A stretch of 64,000 bases of DNA from Roseibium hamelinense (GTDB lineage: Bacteria; Pseudomonadota; Alphaproteobacteria; Rhizobiales; Stappiaceae). The stretch lies in assembly GCF_007830545.1 (NCBI RefSeq), contig NZ_VLLF01000004.1:310001-374000 (forward strand), written 5' to 3'. Position 1 is the stretch's first letter. Each line of letters opens with the position of its first letter. The notes beneath the pieces were generated by a model that worked only from the letters and a program-made list of their open reading frames with translations, had not been told where the DNA came from and did no database searches. The position numbers and the translations under genes are program-made. Below are positions 47,496-57,115 of the stretch, in pieces.

Positions 47496-49109
47496 ATGGC
47501 CGTATCGGTTGAGGATTTTGTGCCCGCGCTTATTGGCAAGGATGTCGATGATGTCGTGATACTTGGAGGTGGGCTCGCCGGCTTGTTCTGCGCACTAAAA
47601 CTTGCGCCCCGGCCCGTGACCGTCATTTCGAATGCTCCTATCGGCCAGGGCGCTTCGTCCGCATGGGCACAGGGCGGAATTGCCGCCGCCGTTTCCGATC
47701 ACGACACAACGGAAAAACACTGTGCCGATACGATCGCGGCCGGGGCGGGTATTTGCGAAGAAAAAATAGTCCAGCAGATGACTCAGGAGGCAGGCGACCG
47801 GATTCGGGATCTTCTGTCTTATGGGGTCCCTTTCGATCAGGATCTTGAAGGCAGGCTGACCGTTTCGCGTGAGGCCGCGCATTCGGAAAACCGTGTCGTC
47901 CGCGTGCGCGGCGATATGGCCGGTAAGGCGATCATGGGCGCCATCATCAGCGCGGTGCGGAACACACCGTCAATTCGTATCCTTGAAGGCTATATGGGCG
48001 AAAGCCTGATGGGAGAAGGACGTTATGTGACAGGGGTGCTTGCCCGTAAACGCGGCGGTCTCGCCCGGGTAGCATTGCCGGCAAAAGCGGTGGTACTTGC
48101 GTCTGGCGGTATCGGCCATCTTTACGCTGTGACGACCAATCCCGGAGAAGCCAACGGTCATGGGGTTGCAATGGCCGCGCGTGCCGGTGCGGTGATCGCG
48201 GATGCAGAGTTCGTTCAGTTTCATCCCACCGCTCTGGACGTCGGACGGGACCCGGCGCCATTGGCAACGGAAGCCCTGCGCGGCGAAGGGGCGACATTGG
48301 TCAACGCTTCGGGCGCAGCGATCATGAAAGACGTTCACCCAGACGGCGATCTGGCACCCAGAGATGTTGTCGCCCGTGCCATCCACCGGGAGCGCGAGGC
48401 TGGACGTGGGGCTTTCCTCGATTGCACCAAAGCGATAGGTGCGGAGTTTCCGGAGCGCTTCCCGACCGTGTTTGCAGCGTGTGAAGCTGCGGGAATCGAT
48501 CCGATGTCACAACCCATCCCGGTCGCGCCTGCGGAGCATTACCATATGGGCGGTGTTTTGACCGACGCCAACGGCAGAACGTCGCTCGATGGTCTTTGGG
48601 CAGCGGGTGAAGTGGCTTCAACCGGTGCGCATGGCGCAAACCGGCTGGCGTCGAACTCGCTCTTGGAAGCAGTTGTCTTTGCGGCACGGATTGCGGAAGA
48701 CATCCAGGGGCTGATGCCAACCCCACGCAGTGCCTATTGGGCCGATATGGGCGAAGAGACTGGATTGCCGACCCGTCGCAACGCGGAAGAGCGGGCAGCC
48801 ATCACCATTCTGCGTGAAACCCTGTCAAGAAATGTCGGTGTTGAACGCAACGCCGAAGGGCTGCAGCGCGCCTTAGGTGATATTTTGGCCGCCGAGGCGC
48901 AGTGTCAGCGCGATTCAATCAAGAATATGATGGTCACTGCGCGGATCATTGCCGCATCGGCCCTTAATCGTAAGGAAAGCCGTGGAGGACATTTCCGCAG
49001 TGATTATCCGGATATTGATCCTGCGCAAGCCAAACGCTCCTACATCACACTGCGTGAAGTGAATGAAATCGCCAGAAACGCTGTCGAAAACGTTTCAACG
49101 TCCGCCTGA
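47496..49109 (+). CDS. nadB: L-aspartate oxidase
   Basis: FAD enzyme oxidising aspartate to iminoaspartate, the first step of NAD synthesis, handing product to NadA. The FAD motif GGGLAG is near 24-29. [23 protein letters not shown], the active-site HYHMGGV and [24 protein letters not shown] are all typical of the succinate dehydrogenase/fumarate reductase flavoprotein fold. ATG 47496 is preferred, with AGGATG six bases upstream; ATG 47487 is in frame. 537 aa. Confidence 0.96.
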   Translation: MAVSVEDFVPALIGKDVDDVVILGGGLAGLFCALKLAPRPVTVISNAPIGQGASSAWAQGGIAAAVSDHDTTEKHCADTIAAGAGICEEKIVQQMTQEAGDRIRDLLSYGVPFDQDLEGRLTVSREAAHSENRVVRVRGDMAGKAIMGAIISAVRNTPSIRILEGYMGESLMGEGRYVTGVLARKRGGLARVALPAKAVVLASGGIGHLYAVTTNPGEANGHGVAMAARAGAVIADAEFVQFHPTALDVGRDPAPLATEALRGEGATLVNASGAAIMKDVHPDGDLAPRDVVARAIHREREAGRGAFLDCTKAIGAEFPERFPTVFAACEAAGIDPMSQPIPVAPAEHYHMGGVLTDANGRTSLDGLWAAGEVASTGAHGANRLASNSLLEAVVFAARIAEDIQGLMPTPRSAYWADMGEETGLPTRRNAEERAAITILRETLSRNVGVERNAEGLQRALGDILAAEAQCQRDSIKNMMVTARIIAASALNRKESRGGHFRSDYPDIDPAQAKRSYITLREVNEIARNAVENVSTSA

Positions 49110-49132
49110 CCCATCAAATCGCAAGGCCCTTC

Positions 49133-49993
49133 ATGTCTGCAAACCTGCCAGTGCTCCCCGAACTCATGGTCCATGAGGCTGTCAAAGCGGCGCTTTTGGA
49201 AGATTGGGGCCGCGCTGGTGACCTCACAAGCCAGGCGACCATTCCCGCTGGCACCGTAGCATGCGCGGTTGTCGCCGCACGAAAGCCAGGAGTGCTTTCA
49301 GGCGTCGCGCTGGCCAAAGCGGCATTTGAGCTGACTGACCCTGGTTTTACGATTGAGTCTTTAAAAACCGACGGTGTACGCATTCAGCCAGGTGATGTCG
49401 TTATGCGCATTCAAGGCCCTGCCAGGGCTCTGTTGTCGGCTGAAAGAGTTGCTCTCAATTTTCTTTGCCATTTGTCCGGGGTCTCTACGGCGACAGCACG
49501 TTTCGCTGATTTGATCAGCCACACGAACGCACGTATCGCCTGCACGCGGAAAACGACTCCAGGTCTGCGCAGTTTCGAAAAATATGCGGTGCGTTGCGGC
49601 GGCGGTTCAAATCATCGCTATGGTTTGGACGACGCTATTTTGATCAAAGATAACCATATCGCAGTGGCAGGTGGGGTGGCCAAGGCAATTGAGGCCGCAA
49701 AAGCCTTTGCAGGACACTTGGTGAAGATTGAGGTCGAGGTCGATACACTGGACCAATTACAAGAAGCCCTCAGGTCCGATCCGGATGTCATCATGCTTGA
49801 CAATATGAGCCCTCGGTTTTTGCGACAGGCCGTTGGTATTGCGGACGGCGCTGTGATCCTCGAAGCCTCGGGCGGGATTGAGGCCGGCACGGTCAAGGCT
49901 GTAGCTGAAACCGGTGTCGACCTAATCTCATCTGGCTGGATCACTCATTCCGCCCCGATTCTGGACCTAGGGCTGGATATTGAAATCGCCTGA
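49133..49993 (+). CDS. nadC: Nicotinate-nucleotide pyrophosphorylase (carboxylating)
   Basis: Quinolinate phosphoribosyltransferase (286 aa) making nicotinate mononucleotide, third step of the pathway. Landmarks: EDWGRAGDLTSQATI, TRKTTPGLRSFEKYAVRCGG, HRYGLDDAILIKDNHI and the phosphate-binding ILEASGGI. It is 23 bp after nadB, the end of the nadABC operon, and converges on hupE with 10 bp between stops. Confidence 0.97.
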   Translation: MSANLPVLPELMVHEAVKAALLEDWGRAGDLTSQATIPAGTVACAVVAARKPGVLSGVALAKAAFELTDPGFTIESLKTDGVRIQPGDVVMRIQGPARALLSAERVALNFLCHLSGVSTATARFADLISHTNARIACTRKTTPGLRSFEKYAVRCGGGSNHRYGLDDAILIKDNHIAVAGGVAKAIEAAKAFAGHLVKIEVEVDTLDQLQEALRSDPDVIMLDNMSPRFLRQAVGIADGAVILEASGGIEAGTVKAVAETGVDLISSGWITHSAPILDLGLDIEIA

Positions 49994-50003
49994 GCGCCCG
50001 TGC

Positions 50004-50600
50004 TTATCCGGCTACCGCAAGATAGACGCCGGATACGGCCGTAATCGCGCCCAGAGCGCGGATAACGCGCCGGGCTACTGCGGGATTGTTTCGAGCGGCG
50101 GCGAAGGCACCCTGTGCGATCAAGAGACCGGCACCGTGCAGGATCGCCGTCGCGAGAACAAATCCGGCGGCATAGGAAATTTCCCCGGCTGATCCGATTT
50201 CTCCACCATGTGCGTGGCCATGACAGATACCAAAAATGCCGATAAGTGCTACGGAGACAGCATTTGGGATCTTTAGCGCAAGACACACGGCTGCGCCGAA
50301 CAGAACAACCGAAGCCAGGATCAACGGCTCGACAAATGGCAGGGGCATACCCGCGATAGCTAAAACGAAGCCAATCACCATGGCGCCCACAAAGGCGCTG
50401 GGAAACAGCCACAGCGCGCGACCACCGGACAGTGCAGCCCATAATCCGACCGCAATCATTGCCAGAACGTGGTCCAGCCCGAACAGGGGATGTGTGAAAC
50501 CGGCTGCGAATGATCCGTGCTCGGCCGGATCGAGATGGGCAGCTGCCGGACTTGCAAGCAACACCAGACTGCTCGCAGCCAGAAGAATGCGGAGTACCAT
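50004..50600 (-). CDS. HupE/UreJ family metal-uptake membrane protein
   Basis: 198-aa membrane protein with a signal peptide (to about AAAHLD) and about six helices. The nickel/cobalt-permease-like signature HPLFGLDHVLAM sits before the first helices and a second histidine cluster (CHGHAHGGE) lies mid-protein. Family members import nickel or cobalt for hydrogenase or urease; no such enzymes are encoded in the window. The ATG at 50600 follows AAGGATC; longer in-frame starts are unsupported. Confidence 0.87.
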   Translation of the reverse strand: MVLRILLAASSLVLLASPAAAHLDPAEHGSFAAGFTHPLFGLDHVLAMIAVGLWAALSGGRALWLFPSAFVGAMVIGFVLAIAGMPLPFVEPLILASVVLFGAAVCLALKIPNAVSVALIGIFGICHGHAHGGEIGSAGEISYAAGFVLATAILHGAGLLIAQGAFAAARNNPAVARRVIRALGAITAVSGVYLAVAG

Positions 50601-50794
50601 GAATTGATCCTTTTTGGGTGGTTCAGGTGCCCCGGATTGGGTCGCACCTTTCATAGACAAAGCGCAACCAAAACAGATTCGACAGATCATGCAAGATAAA
50701 ATGGCAGGCCGTCTTTTCCGCGTGTCCTTGATCATGCTTGACAACCGAAATATCGTTCTTTTGCAGTGCATCATTTGAGAGTTTTGCGCACGTC

Positions 50795-51298
50795 ATGAAC
50801 GAAGGCCATCAGAAGTCTGACAGTCCCCATTCGCCAGACATTGTCACCCGTTTGACCCGGTTTGCCCAGTTGCCGCTGCTTGTCGGATTGGCAATCGGTA
50901 TGGCGTTGTTTTTGATTACCTTTTTTGTCGATATTTTTCAGGCGATTGTCACCTATGAATTTTTGGATCGAAAGAAGACGATCCTCTTGATCTTGAATCT
51001 GCTCGACATGGTGTTCATCGCTAATCTGGTGATTATGGTGGCAACCAACACCTTTAATACGTTTCGGATCAAAGCATCGGCGCATGGTGAGGACTACATC
51101 CAGCAAGGCCAAAAAGCCTACAGGCGGATGAAGCACCGCATTGTATCGACGATCATCATCATTTCGTCGATCCACGTACTAAGTGAGCTATTAGAGTATT
51201 CGCAGGCAACTGCGCTTCAGGTCGCGGCGCTGTTCGGTTTTCACCTCATCCTGCTTGCGACCTACGTCGTTACAAACGTGTTCGAATCGAACGACTAG
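50795..51298 (+). CDS. UPF0114 family membrane protein (YqhA-like)
   Basis: 167-aa membrane protein with three or four helices (LLVGLAIGMALFLITFFVDI, ILLILNLLDMVFIANLVIMV, and two near the C-terminus). It carries the family-typical HRIVSTIIIISSIHVLSE and GFHLILLATYVVTNV. Role unknown. The ATG at 50795 begins the recognisable protein; the ribosome-binding site is weak. It is divergent from hupE. Confidence 0.82.
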   Translation: MNEGHQKSDSPHSPDIVTRLTRFAQLPLLVGLAIGMALFLITFFVDIFQAIVTYEFLDRKKTILLILNLLDMVFIANLVIMVATNTFNTFRIKASAHGEDYIQQGQKAYRRMKHRIVSTIIIISSIHVLSELLEYSQATALQVAALFGFHLILLATYVVTNVFESND

Positions 51299-51346
51299 CT
51301 GACTGATTGCCCTTCGACATCTCGTAAGTCGTTGGCACACAATCAA

Positions 51347-51373
51347 GCGGCCACCGCATTTCGCGATGGCCGC
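51347..51373. terminator. Hairpin between converging UPF0114 and SleB-like genes
   Basis: An 11-bp stem with one mismatch (51347-51357 with 51363-51373) and a 5-base loop, in the 107-bp gap between converging genes. It has no T run on either side, so it is a possible but not typical terminator. Confidence 0.4.
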
Positions 51374-51405
51374 AAGGGGATTTGGAGGTCAGGAATATTT
51401 GTGTT

Positions 51406-52647
51406 TTACCAGCCGCCGGTCCGGGTCTTGTAAAAAATGTGCAATCCGACCTGTCCAAGCTTGTTCATGGACTTTGCCCAGCGCGGATTGACATAAGTGG
51501 CATGGTAGTGCGTCGAAGCATCGACCATTTTCAAGTACCGCTGACCATCAGAGACTTCGCGGGCAAGGCGCTGGGCGGTTTTCCAGGCGCCAGGGCTGTT
51601 GATGCGGTCCTTAATGCCATCGCATGCATAGGAAAACTGGCAGCGGTTGTGCTTGTGCCGGTTCTGATAAACCACGCCACAGATTGAATCCGGGTAAGCA
51701 GGATTTTTGACGCGGTTCAAGACCACCTGCGCAACAGCAACCTGGCCTTCTTCGCTTTCCCCGCGCGCCTCAAAGTAAATCGCTTCGGCAAGACAGCGCT
51801 GTTCTTTGGCGCTTCCGACAGACAGCGGCAGTGGCTTTTGCGCCCACCAATGCGGATTGTTCGGATCTTCAGGTGGGGGAATCTCTTGCTCGTATTTTGG
51901 TGCGCCAAATAGGGCGTCGAATGGATCTTTTGTCTCGCGCACGCTGTCGGGAGCATAGGCAGACACAAGTGAGAAGCTTGCTGCGGCAGCGTTGCGTGCC
52001 ATCATCACCCGTTGCAGGTCGATCGGAGTGCCGTCATCCAGCTCGTTTCCTGACCCGTCAAGTGAATTGCTGCCATTGAGCGTGTCGAACGGCTGCGGTT
52101 TTACAAACGCGACGCGTGGGAAGTCGTCGATTTTCTTGTCATTGGCATAGAGGCTGCGCATCGCGTAGACGGCGCCAGCGGCCATGTCGACCATTTGGCG
52201 GTCGGGCGCCAGACTGATCAGCCGGTCACCTTTGCCTGTCCGGTTGATTTCAATTTCATCAGGGATTTCAATAGGGAGGAATTCCTCGGCAATATCTTCA
52301 AGGCCATTGACCGGAGTTTCCTTCGAGCCTTTGGCAGCCGATGTCACCGACAGCTTTGGTTTGCCTGACGCAGGCACTTTCGCCTGCGCAAGACGTGTTG
52401 GTGTTGCCGGTAGGGCGGTGGAAAAGCTCGCTGCACTGAGGCTCATCATCCAGGCCGGAGCCTTAGCCTGACGTTCCTGAAGCAAACCGTAAATGTCTTG
52501 TTGTCCGGTTGTTGCTGTCAGTGCCAAAAATAGGACAGGTGATAATGCCAGAAAGCGTTTGAGCTTCCGCACCCGTGGTTTGCTTCGTTTTTTCGTATGA
52601 TCCACGGATAGTTGCCGCCTGGAAAAGCGGGTTCTCGGGCCAAACAT
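51406..52647 (-). CDS. Cell wall hydrolase, SleB/CwlJ family
   Basis: 413-aa exported protein with a basic N-terminus, one signal-anchor helix (FLALSPVLFLALTATTG) and a long low-complexity linker. The C-terminal Hydrolase_2 domain has AEAIYFEARGESEEGQVAVAQ, VLNRV, ICGVVYQ and QFSYACD. The glutamate in ARGE is the usual catalytic residue of this lytic transglycosylase-like family. In Gram-negatives it probably trims peptidoglycan in the periplasm; spores are not implied. ATG 52647 is preferred over the TTG at 52707. Confidence 0.88.
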   Translation of the reverse strand: MFGPRTRFSRRQLSVDHTKKRSKPRVRKLKRFLALSPVLFLALTATTGQQDIYGLLQERQAKAPAWMMSLSAASFSTALPATPTRLAQAKVPASGKPKLSVTSAAKGSKETPVNGLEDIAEEFLPIEIPDEIEINRTGKGDRLISLAPDRQMVDMAAGAVYAMRSLYANDKKIDDFPRVAFVKPQPFDTLNGSNSLDGSGNELDDGTPIDLQRVMMARNAAAASFSLVSAYAPDSVRETKDPFDALFGAPKYEQEIPPPEDPNNPHWWAQKPLPLSVGSAKEQRCLAEAIYFEARGESEEGQVAVAQVVLNRVKNPAYPDSICGVVYQNRHKHNRCQFSYACDGIKDRINSPGAWKTAQRLAREVSDGQRYLKMVDASTHYHATYVNPRWAKSMNKLGQVGLHIFYKTRTGGW

Positions 52648-52830
52648 ACGCAGCCAACTCCAACTCGATACGCAACTCGGCCGGACCCAGCTCGTTAGAC
52701 TAAACAAGCGGTTAAGCCATTCGACTGATTTAAGTTTGTCTGCTTAACCTTGAAAGAGCGTTAATGAAGGGAATAAACGCGGAATTCTGCCAAGTAGCGA
52801 AAGAAATTCAACGGCTTATGGTTAAAATAT

Positions 52831-53730
52831 CTATTGCAAAAGCAGAAGGACACCTGTTCCGGTAACAGTCAAAGCCGCGCCGACCCAGGCGGGCGGTGGT
52901 AGATCCCGGGTCCCCAAAAGCCACAGAAGCGGCAGCATGATGACAGGTGCGGTGGCACCCAAAACCGCAACAACACCGCTATGGTAGATACTGATCCCAT
53001 AAAGAAGAAGGCTGACCGCGACAACATATCCAAGAAGGCCCGGTACAACGGCTTGAAATAGCAGGCGTGGTGTCAGGGACGTAGAAGGACGAAGTGTTTC
53101 CAAAGGAAGAAGTCCTGCGAAAAAGATGACAATCGCAGCGAGCCCGGTGCGCAAATACGAGGCAACAAGCGGTTCGGTTCCAGCTTCCATAACCGGCTTA
53201 AGAACAATCAGCCCAAACCCCTGACAGAATGCGGCGACAGTCCCAAAGAATATGACGGAAGCTATCGAGCCGGAAACCCCGTCGATAGACGCGGCTGATC
53301 CCTTCGCACCACGCATTCCAACTGCAATCGCAATTCCGGAGAGTGTCAAAAGGCACGCGATCAATTGGAACAGACTAATTGTTTCGGCCAAATAGATCCA
53401 GGAAAGGAACATGGTCGTCAGCGGACTTAGCGATAGCAGCAATTGCATCCGCCTTGGCCCGCCGCGTTTCAGGCAGGCCATCAACGCGAGATTGCCCAAC
53501 AGCACTCCAACCAAGGCGCTCAATAATATTGACGGCCAGGCATCAAAATTGACACTTGCCCAACCAGTGCCGGCGGAGACCAGGGTCACCAGAACTGGAG
53601 CGGCAACAATCAATTGCAAACGGGTAACCGCAAATGTGCCCAGACGGCGTGACGGTTCAGTTGCCACAATCGAACCGAACGCCCAGCAAGTTGAGGCGCC
53701 CAATGCTGCTGAAGTTGCAAGCAAGGACAT
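52831..53730 (-). CDS. EamA/DMT family transporter
   Basis: 299-aa inner-membrane protein with ten predicted helices in two EamA repeats (first about residues 1-140, second about 155-299). It belongs to the drug/metabolite transporter superfamily. It opens LLATSAALGASTCWAFGSI and closes VGAALTVTGTGVLLLLQ, both typical. Substrate unknown. The ATG at 53730 is the first in frame. It lies 81 bp downstream of the NadQ-like gene on the same strand. Confidence 0.88.
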   Translation of the reverse strand: MSLLATSAALGASTCWAFGSIVATEPSRRLGTFAVTRLQLIVAAPVLVTLVSAGTGWASVNFDAWPSILLSALVGVLLGNLALMACLKRGGPRRMQLLLSLSPLTTMFLSWIYLAETISLFQLIACLLTLSGIAIAVGMRGAKGSAASIDGVSGSIASVIFFGTVAAFCQGFGLIVLKPVMEAGTEPLVASYLRTGLAAIVIFFAGLLPLETLRPSTSLTPRLLFQAVVPGLLGYVVAVSLLLYGISIYHSGVVAVLGATAPVIMLPLLWLLGTRDLPPPAWVGAALTVTGTGVLLLLQ

Positions 53731-53811
53731 GAATGCCCTCCACGGCGTACTTTGGGAAGAAGCTACAGTCTGTGAAGCGGCGAATGCAAGTTAAAATAGA
53801 AATAATTCGAT

Positions 53812-54792
53812 CTACCTACCACCCACTTTAAGGCCTAAGGCAGGGCGTTCCGTCAGCAAAGCGCGGCGGAATCGGAAGAGAGCAGCAGGCCGTCCTCCTG
53901 TTGCAGTCGAGGTTGCTCCAGTGGGTTCAACGAGATTGGCGTTTTCCACAAGGCGCCGGAAGTTCTGTTTATGCAGGTGACGGCCAGACACCGCCTCCAC
54001 CGATGTTTGCAGTTCGGTCAATGTGAACCGCTCAGGCATCAATTCGAAAACGACTGGGCGGTATTTCAGCTTTCCTCTCAATCGCGAAATCGCCGTTGCA
54101 AGCACACGGCGATGATCAAACCGCATGGTGCGGCCCAGTTCTGGGACGTTTGGCCGCTTGAGCGCAGCTTCACGTCCGTCTACGAGTGCTTCTTGCACCA
54201 GGCCCGCTTCGTAAAGCAGTTCATACCGATCCAGCGCGCGTTCTTCGTCCCATTCACGATCGGACCCAAAGGCGAGACGGATGCGCTCACCTCTTGCTAA
54301 GGCGCGGGGAGGCGTGTCCTGCGGCAGCGGTTCCTCTGACCACGCGTCCAATGCCGGCAGTATCTCGCGGTCCAGGATGTCAGGGCGGCCATTTCGCCAA
54401 TCCTCCCATGGAAAATAGTCGTACCAGGAACGCCAGCGGGATTGCTGTTTGGCCAACACGTCCTCAGCGTCGGGAGTCTGGCGTGTCAAGGCAAGATACC
54501 CGACGGACACCACATGCGGTCCTGCGTCTTCCTGAAGCCGGTGGCGGCCCCGGTCGCCGAAGGTGTAAAGCTGTTCTACATAACCAAGCTTAAGGGCGGT
54601 CTGTTCTTCCACCCAGGCGCGCAGCCCGATTTCGAATGTGCGATGATGCAAGGGGTCAAATGGCCCAAAGGGAAGGCTGTCCGGAATGCCCTTTCCGCCC
54701 GAGCCAACTTGTACGATCTGCGGGTACCCGGCCGAGACCGACACGATCACGGCATTCAGCCCGATCTCAATGCTGGCGGTCTTGTTATTCAT
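53812..54792 (-). CDS. nadQ: NUDIX-fold transcriptional regulator, NadQ/NrtR-like (COG4111)
   Basis: 326-aa protein with an N-terminal NUDIX-like domain (about 1-160) and a C-terminal winged-helix domain (about 215-300; FELMPERFTLTELQTSVEAV then HKQNFRRLVE). The NUDIX catalytic box is degenerate: RAWVEEQT stands where REx2EExG is expected and the upstream Gly/Glu pattern is missing, so it is probably a sensor, not a hydrolase. This architecture fits the alphaproteobacterial NAD repressor NadQ. nadABC with a candidate operator lies 5-8 kb away in this window. The name is an inference from family and context. Confidence 0.7.
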   Translation of the reverse strand: MNNKTASIEIGLNAVIVSVSAGYPQIVQVGSGGKGIPDSLPFGPFDPLHHRTFEIGLRAWVEEQTALKLGYVEQLYTFGDRGRHRLQEDAGPHVVSVGYLALTRQTPDAEDVLAKQQSRWRSWYDYFPWEDWRNGRPDILDREILPALDAWSEEPLPQDTPPRALARGERIRLAFGSDREWDEERALDRYELLYEAGLVQEALVDGREAALKRPNVPELGRTMRFDHRRVLATAISRLRGKLKYRPVVFELMPERFTLTELQTSVEAVSGRHLHKQNFRRLVENANLVEPTGATSTATGGRPAALFRFRRALLTERPALGLKVGGR

Positions 54793-54829
54793 GCCGAGCA
54801 GATTCCCAAATGTCCGGGCAGCGAAGTGG

Positions 54830-55339
54830 TCACGGTGTCAATGGCATCTGAAACGGCTTGCCCTCGAAAGCTGTCGCACCGCGGCCGATCGCGCTGATTG
54901 CATCTATCATACGACCGTCACGTCCGAGCAGTTTGTCCGCCATAGCTACAAGCCTTGCGTTGGGAGTTGCCGAAGGCGCCCGGTCGCGCAACGTCTTCGC
55001 CAGATCTGTTTCGGTTCTATCGGGCAGAAGCGAACAGGCGGTGATGTAGGCGCCTGCTGTTGATCTGCTGATGCCTGCCCAGCAGTGAATAATCAACGGG
55101 CTGGTCCGGTCCCAATCGGAGGTGAATTTAAGTAGCTGAAGAACATGGTCTTCCGTCGGTGGGGTCAGCCCGGCAACCGGTGCGACAATATCGTTGAAAC
55201 CTAAAAACAAGTGGTTTTCAGGCGCGATACCATCGGGCGTGGGAACTTTCATGTCGCCATTGATCAAAGTGACAAGACGTGTCGCACCGGTGTTTTGAAC
55301 AGTTTCATTAAGCCTGGACAGTGAACAAACAAAAAGCAT
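54830..55339 (-). CDS. Small tyrosine/dual-specificity phosphatase
   Basis: 169-aa cytoplasmic protein with the phosphatase loop HCWAGISRS, giving C86 as nucleophile and R92 for phosphate binding (C-X5-R). The upstream segment RLVTLINGDM resembles the strand-loop before the active site in this family. Conserved in alphaproteobacteria, substrate unknown. It is 37 bp upstream of the NadQ-like gene on the same strand and 60 bp downstream of the HD-domain gene. Confidence 0.82.
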   Translation of the reverse strand: MLFVCSLSRLNETVQNTGATRLVTLINGDMKVPTPDGIAPENHLFLGFNDIVAPVAGLTPPTEDHVLQLLKFTSDWDRTSPLIIHCWAGISRSTAGAYITACSLLPDRTETDLAKTLRDRAPSATPNARLVAMADKLLGRDGRMIDAISAIGRGATAFEGKPFQMPLTP

Positions 55340-55398
55340 GGCATGCCGCTGATTTGGTTTTTTCAGACCGTACCTGTCTGAACGGCAGGGGTCACCTG

Positions 55399-56064
55399 TT
55401 AAGCTGTTTTTCTGCAGGTGTTTTTGCTCGAAGCACGAAGATCCTCGATCTCTACGAACCGTTTCAGGAAAAGGCGCTGTGCGTCTGCAGTTGTCAACGG
55501 GGTCAGCTTGAGCCGGTGTCCAGGACCAAGATGTTCTTGAAAGGCGCGCGGTTTTCCGAAAATCTTGGCCGCTTCGTTCTCGTCAAAACCGGCCAATTCA
55601 ATTGCCTCGAAATAGGCGCAGATCAGATCGGCGCGTTTGGCCAGTTTTTTGATTGTCTGCGGAATGTCGGCCGGCAGACCAAATCGAAGGTGGATTGCCG
55701 CTTGCAGCCGGGCCTCCACGGCTTTGTACGCTCCCCCCATAACCGCCTTAAACGGTGAGATCATATCGCCGATGACATATTCGGGGGCGTCGTGAAGCAA
55801 AACGGCGAGGCGCCAGTCTGGAGACAGGTCTGGTTTCAGTGTGAGGGCAATGTCCTCAACGACCATAGAGTGTTCGGCTACCGAGAAGGCGTGGTCACCG
55901 ATCGTCTGGCCGTTCCAGCGCGCCACTCGGGCAAGGCCATGCGCAATATCGGAGATCTCGACATCCAGCGGTGAGGGATCCAGCAGGTTAAGGCGGCGAC
56001 CAGACAACATCCTTTGCCATGCGCGGGGTGTTGCGTCTGATCGCTCTTTCGTCATCGATTCCAT
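55399..56064 (-). CDS. HD-domain phosphohydrolase, YfbR-like
   Basis: 221-aa cytoplasmic protein with HD-superfamily metal ligands: GDHAFSVAEHS, then the HD doublet in VLLHDAPEYVIGD and a later aspartate in KRADLI. Close in layout to YfbR-type 5'-deoxynucleotidases that dephosphorylate dNMPs, though activity here is inferred. Two starts are possible, ATG 56064 or ATG 56055; the second has the better GGGA spacing. It lies 9 bp downstream of ygfZ, so the two are probably cotranscribed. Confidence 0.85.
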   Translation of the reverse strand: MESMTKERSDATPRAWQRMLSGRRLNLLDPSPLDVEISDIAHGLARVARWNGQTIGDHAFSVAEHSMVVEDIALTLKPDLSPDWRLAVLLHDAPEYVIGDMISPFKAVMGGAYKAVEARLQAAIHLRFGLPADIPQTIKKLAKRADLICAYFEAIELAGFDENEAAKIFGKPRAFQEHLGPGHRLKLTPLTTADAQRLFLKRFVEIEDLRASSKNTCRKTA

Positions 56065-56073
56065 TTCCCAGGT

Positions 56074-56961
56074 TCAGTGGTCCGCTTTCGTCGTCTCGGG
56101 CCAGTCAAAGGTTGCCCAAGCCGGAAGATCGACCTCAACGGGAGCTTCGCCACAGGTGATCGTGGCCCCCTTGTCGAGTGCGGCACGCACCTTGTCAAGG
56201 CGGAGGAGGGCGACCGAAATACTGGTGTCCCCGTCCTTCACATGCGAGCCAATATGGCCAACGCTTTTTCCATCTGCCATCACATCGCTGCCGGCCTCCG
56301 GCAGCTCCGCCTTTGACCTTAGTTTGACAAACCGTTTGCGGGCGGTTCCCCGGTGTTGCATGCGCGAGACAATTTCCTGACCTACATAGCAGCCCTTGGA
56401 AAAGCTGACGCCTTGAAGTGCATCCATGTCTGCGTCATGCGGGAAAATGTCGGACAGAGAAAAATCAGTCGATGATTCTGGCACGCCCAATTTCAAACGG
56501 TGCAGCTGATAGTTCTCAAACGTTGCGCTGGTTCCGCCAACTGTCTGAAGTCCAGACGAAACAGTTTCTTTTTGCCCGATCACTCTGTAACCGAGTTCAT
56601 CCAACCGCGGGTCTCGAAAAACTAGCGCTCCGTCCAGATGAAAAATTTCGCTGTCCCAGACCGCAAAGACCGCCTGTTCGGCAACATCTATTTCGACCTT
56701 TGTCCTCAGGCGATAAAATGTCAGTCGTTTTTTCAAATCCTGAAGAACAGTGCGGTCGACTTCGATCAAATAACTTTCACCGGATTTCACGATGAAAAAG
56801 TCAAACTGAATCTTGCCCTGAGGTGTGAGCAAGCCGGAAAACGCCGCACCATTTTTGTCGACGATGCTCAAATCAGTGGTTACGAGATTTTGCAAAAAAT
56901 CATGCGCCGGATCGCCAGAAATCCTAAGCAGACCGCGATTCTCTAGAGGCGTAAAAAACAT
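56074..56961 (-). CDS. ygfZ: Folate-binding protein YgfZ
   Basis: Tetrahydrofolate-dependent iron-sulphur cluster assembly/repair factor of the GcvT fold (295 aa). The diagnostic signature KGCYVGQEIVSRMQHRG is intact. It starts MFFTPLENRGLLRISGDPA, typical of the family. The ATG at 56961 has GGGA seven bases upstream; longer in-frame starts add unlikely sequence. It heads a run HD-phosphatase-nadQ-EamA on the minus strand and is divergent from the dihydroorotase-like gene. Confidence 0.92.
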   Translation of the reverse strand: MFFTPLENRGLLRISGDPAHDFLQNLVTTDLSIVDKNGAAFSGLLTPQGKIQFDFFIVKSGESYLIEVDRTVLQDLKKRLTFYRLRTKVEIDVAEQAVFAVWDSEIFHLDGALVFRDPRLDELGYRVIGQKETVSSGLQTVGGTSATFENYQLHRLKLGVPESSTDFSLSDIFPHDADMDALQGVSFSKGCYVGQEIVSRMQHRGTARKRFVKLRSKAELPEAGSDVMADGKSVGHIGSHVKDGDTSISVALLRLDKVRAALDKGATITCGEAPVEVDLPAWATFDWPETTKADH

Positions 56962-57115
56962 CTCAGTTCCCGACTTTGGTGATGGTTGGCCAACATCCAG
57001 ATAGTGAGCCTGTGAAATTCGGGCAAGGTTTAAAAGCTGCACCACCCGGACTCGCTCAAAGGAGCAAGGACACGTATAAGCAGCTCGGAAATCATGACAA
57101 TGATGGGAGCTCAGT

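Noticed and set aside
49603..49620. GGTTCAAATC sequence resembling a tRNA T-loop
   Set aside because: It is codons of nadC (CGGGSNHR region) with no acceptor stem or anticodon arm around it. No tRNA was found in the window.
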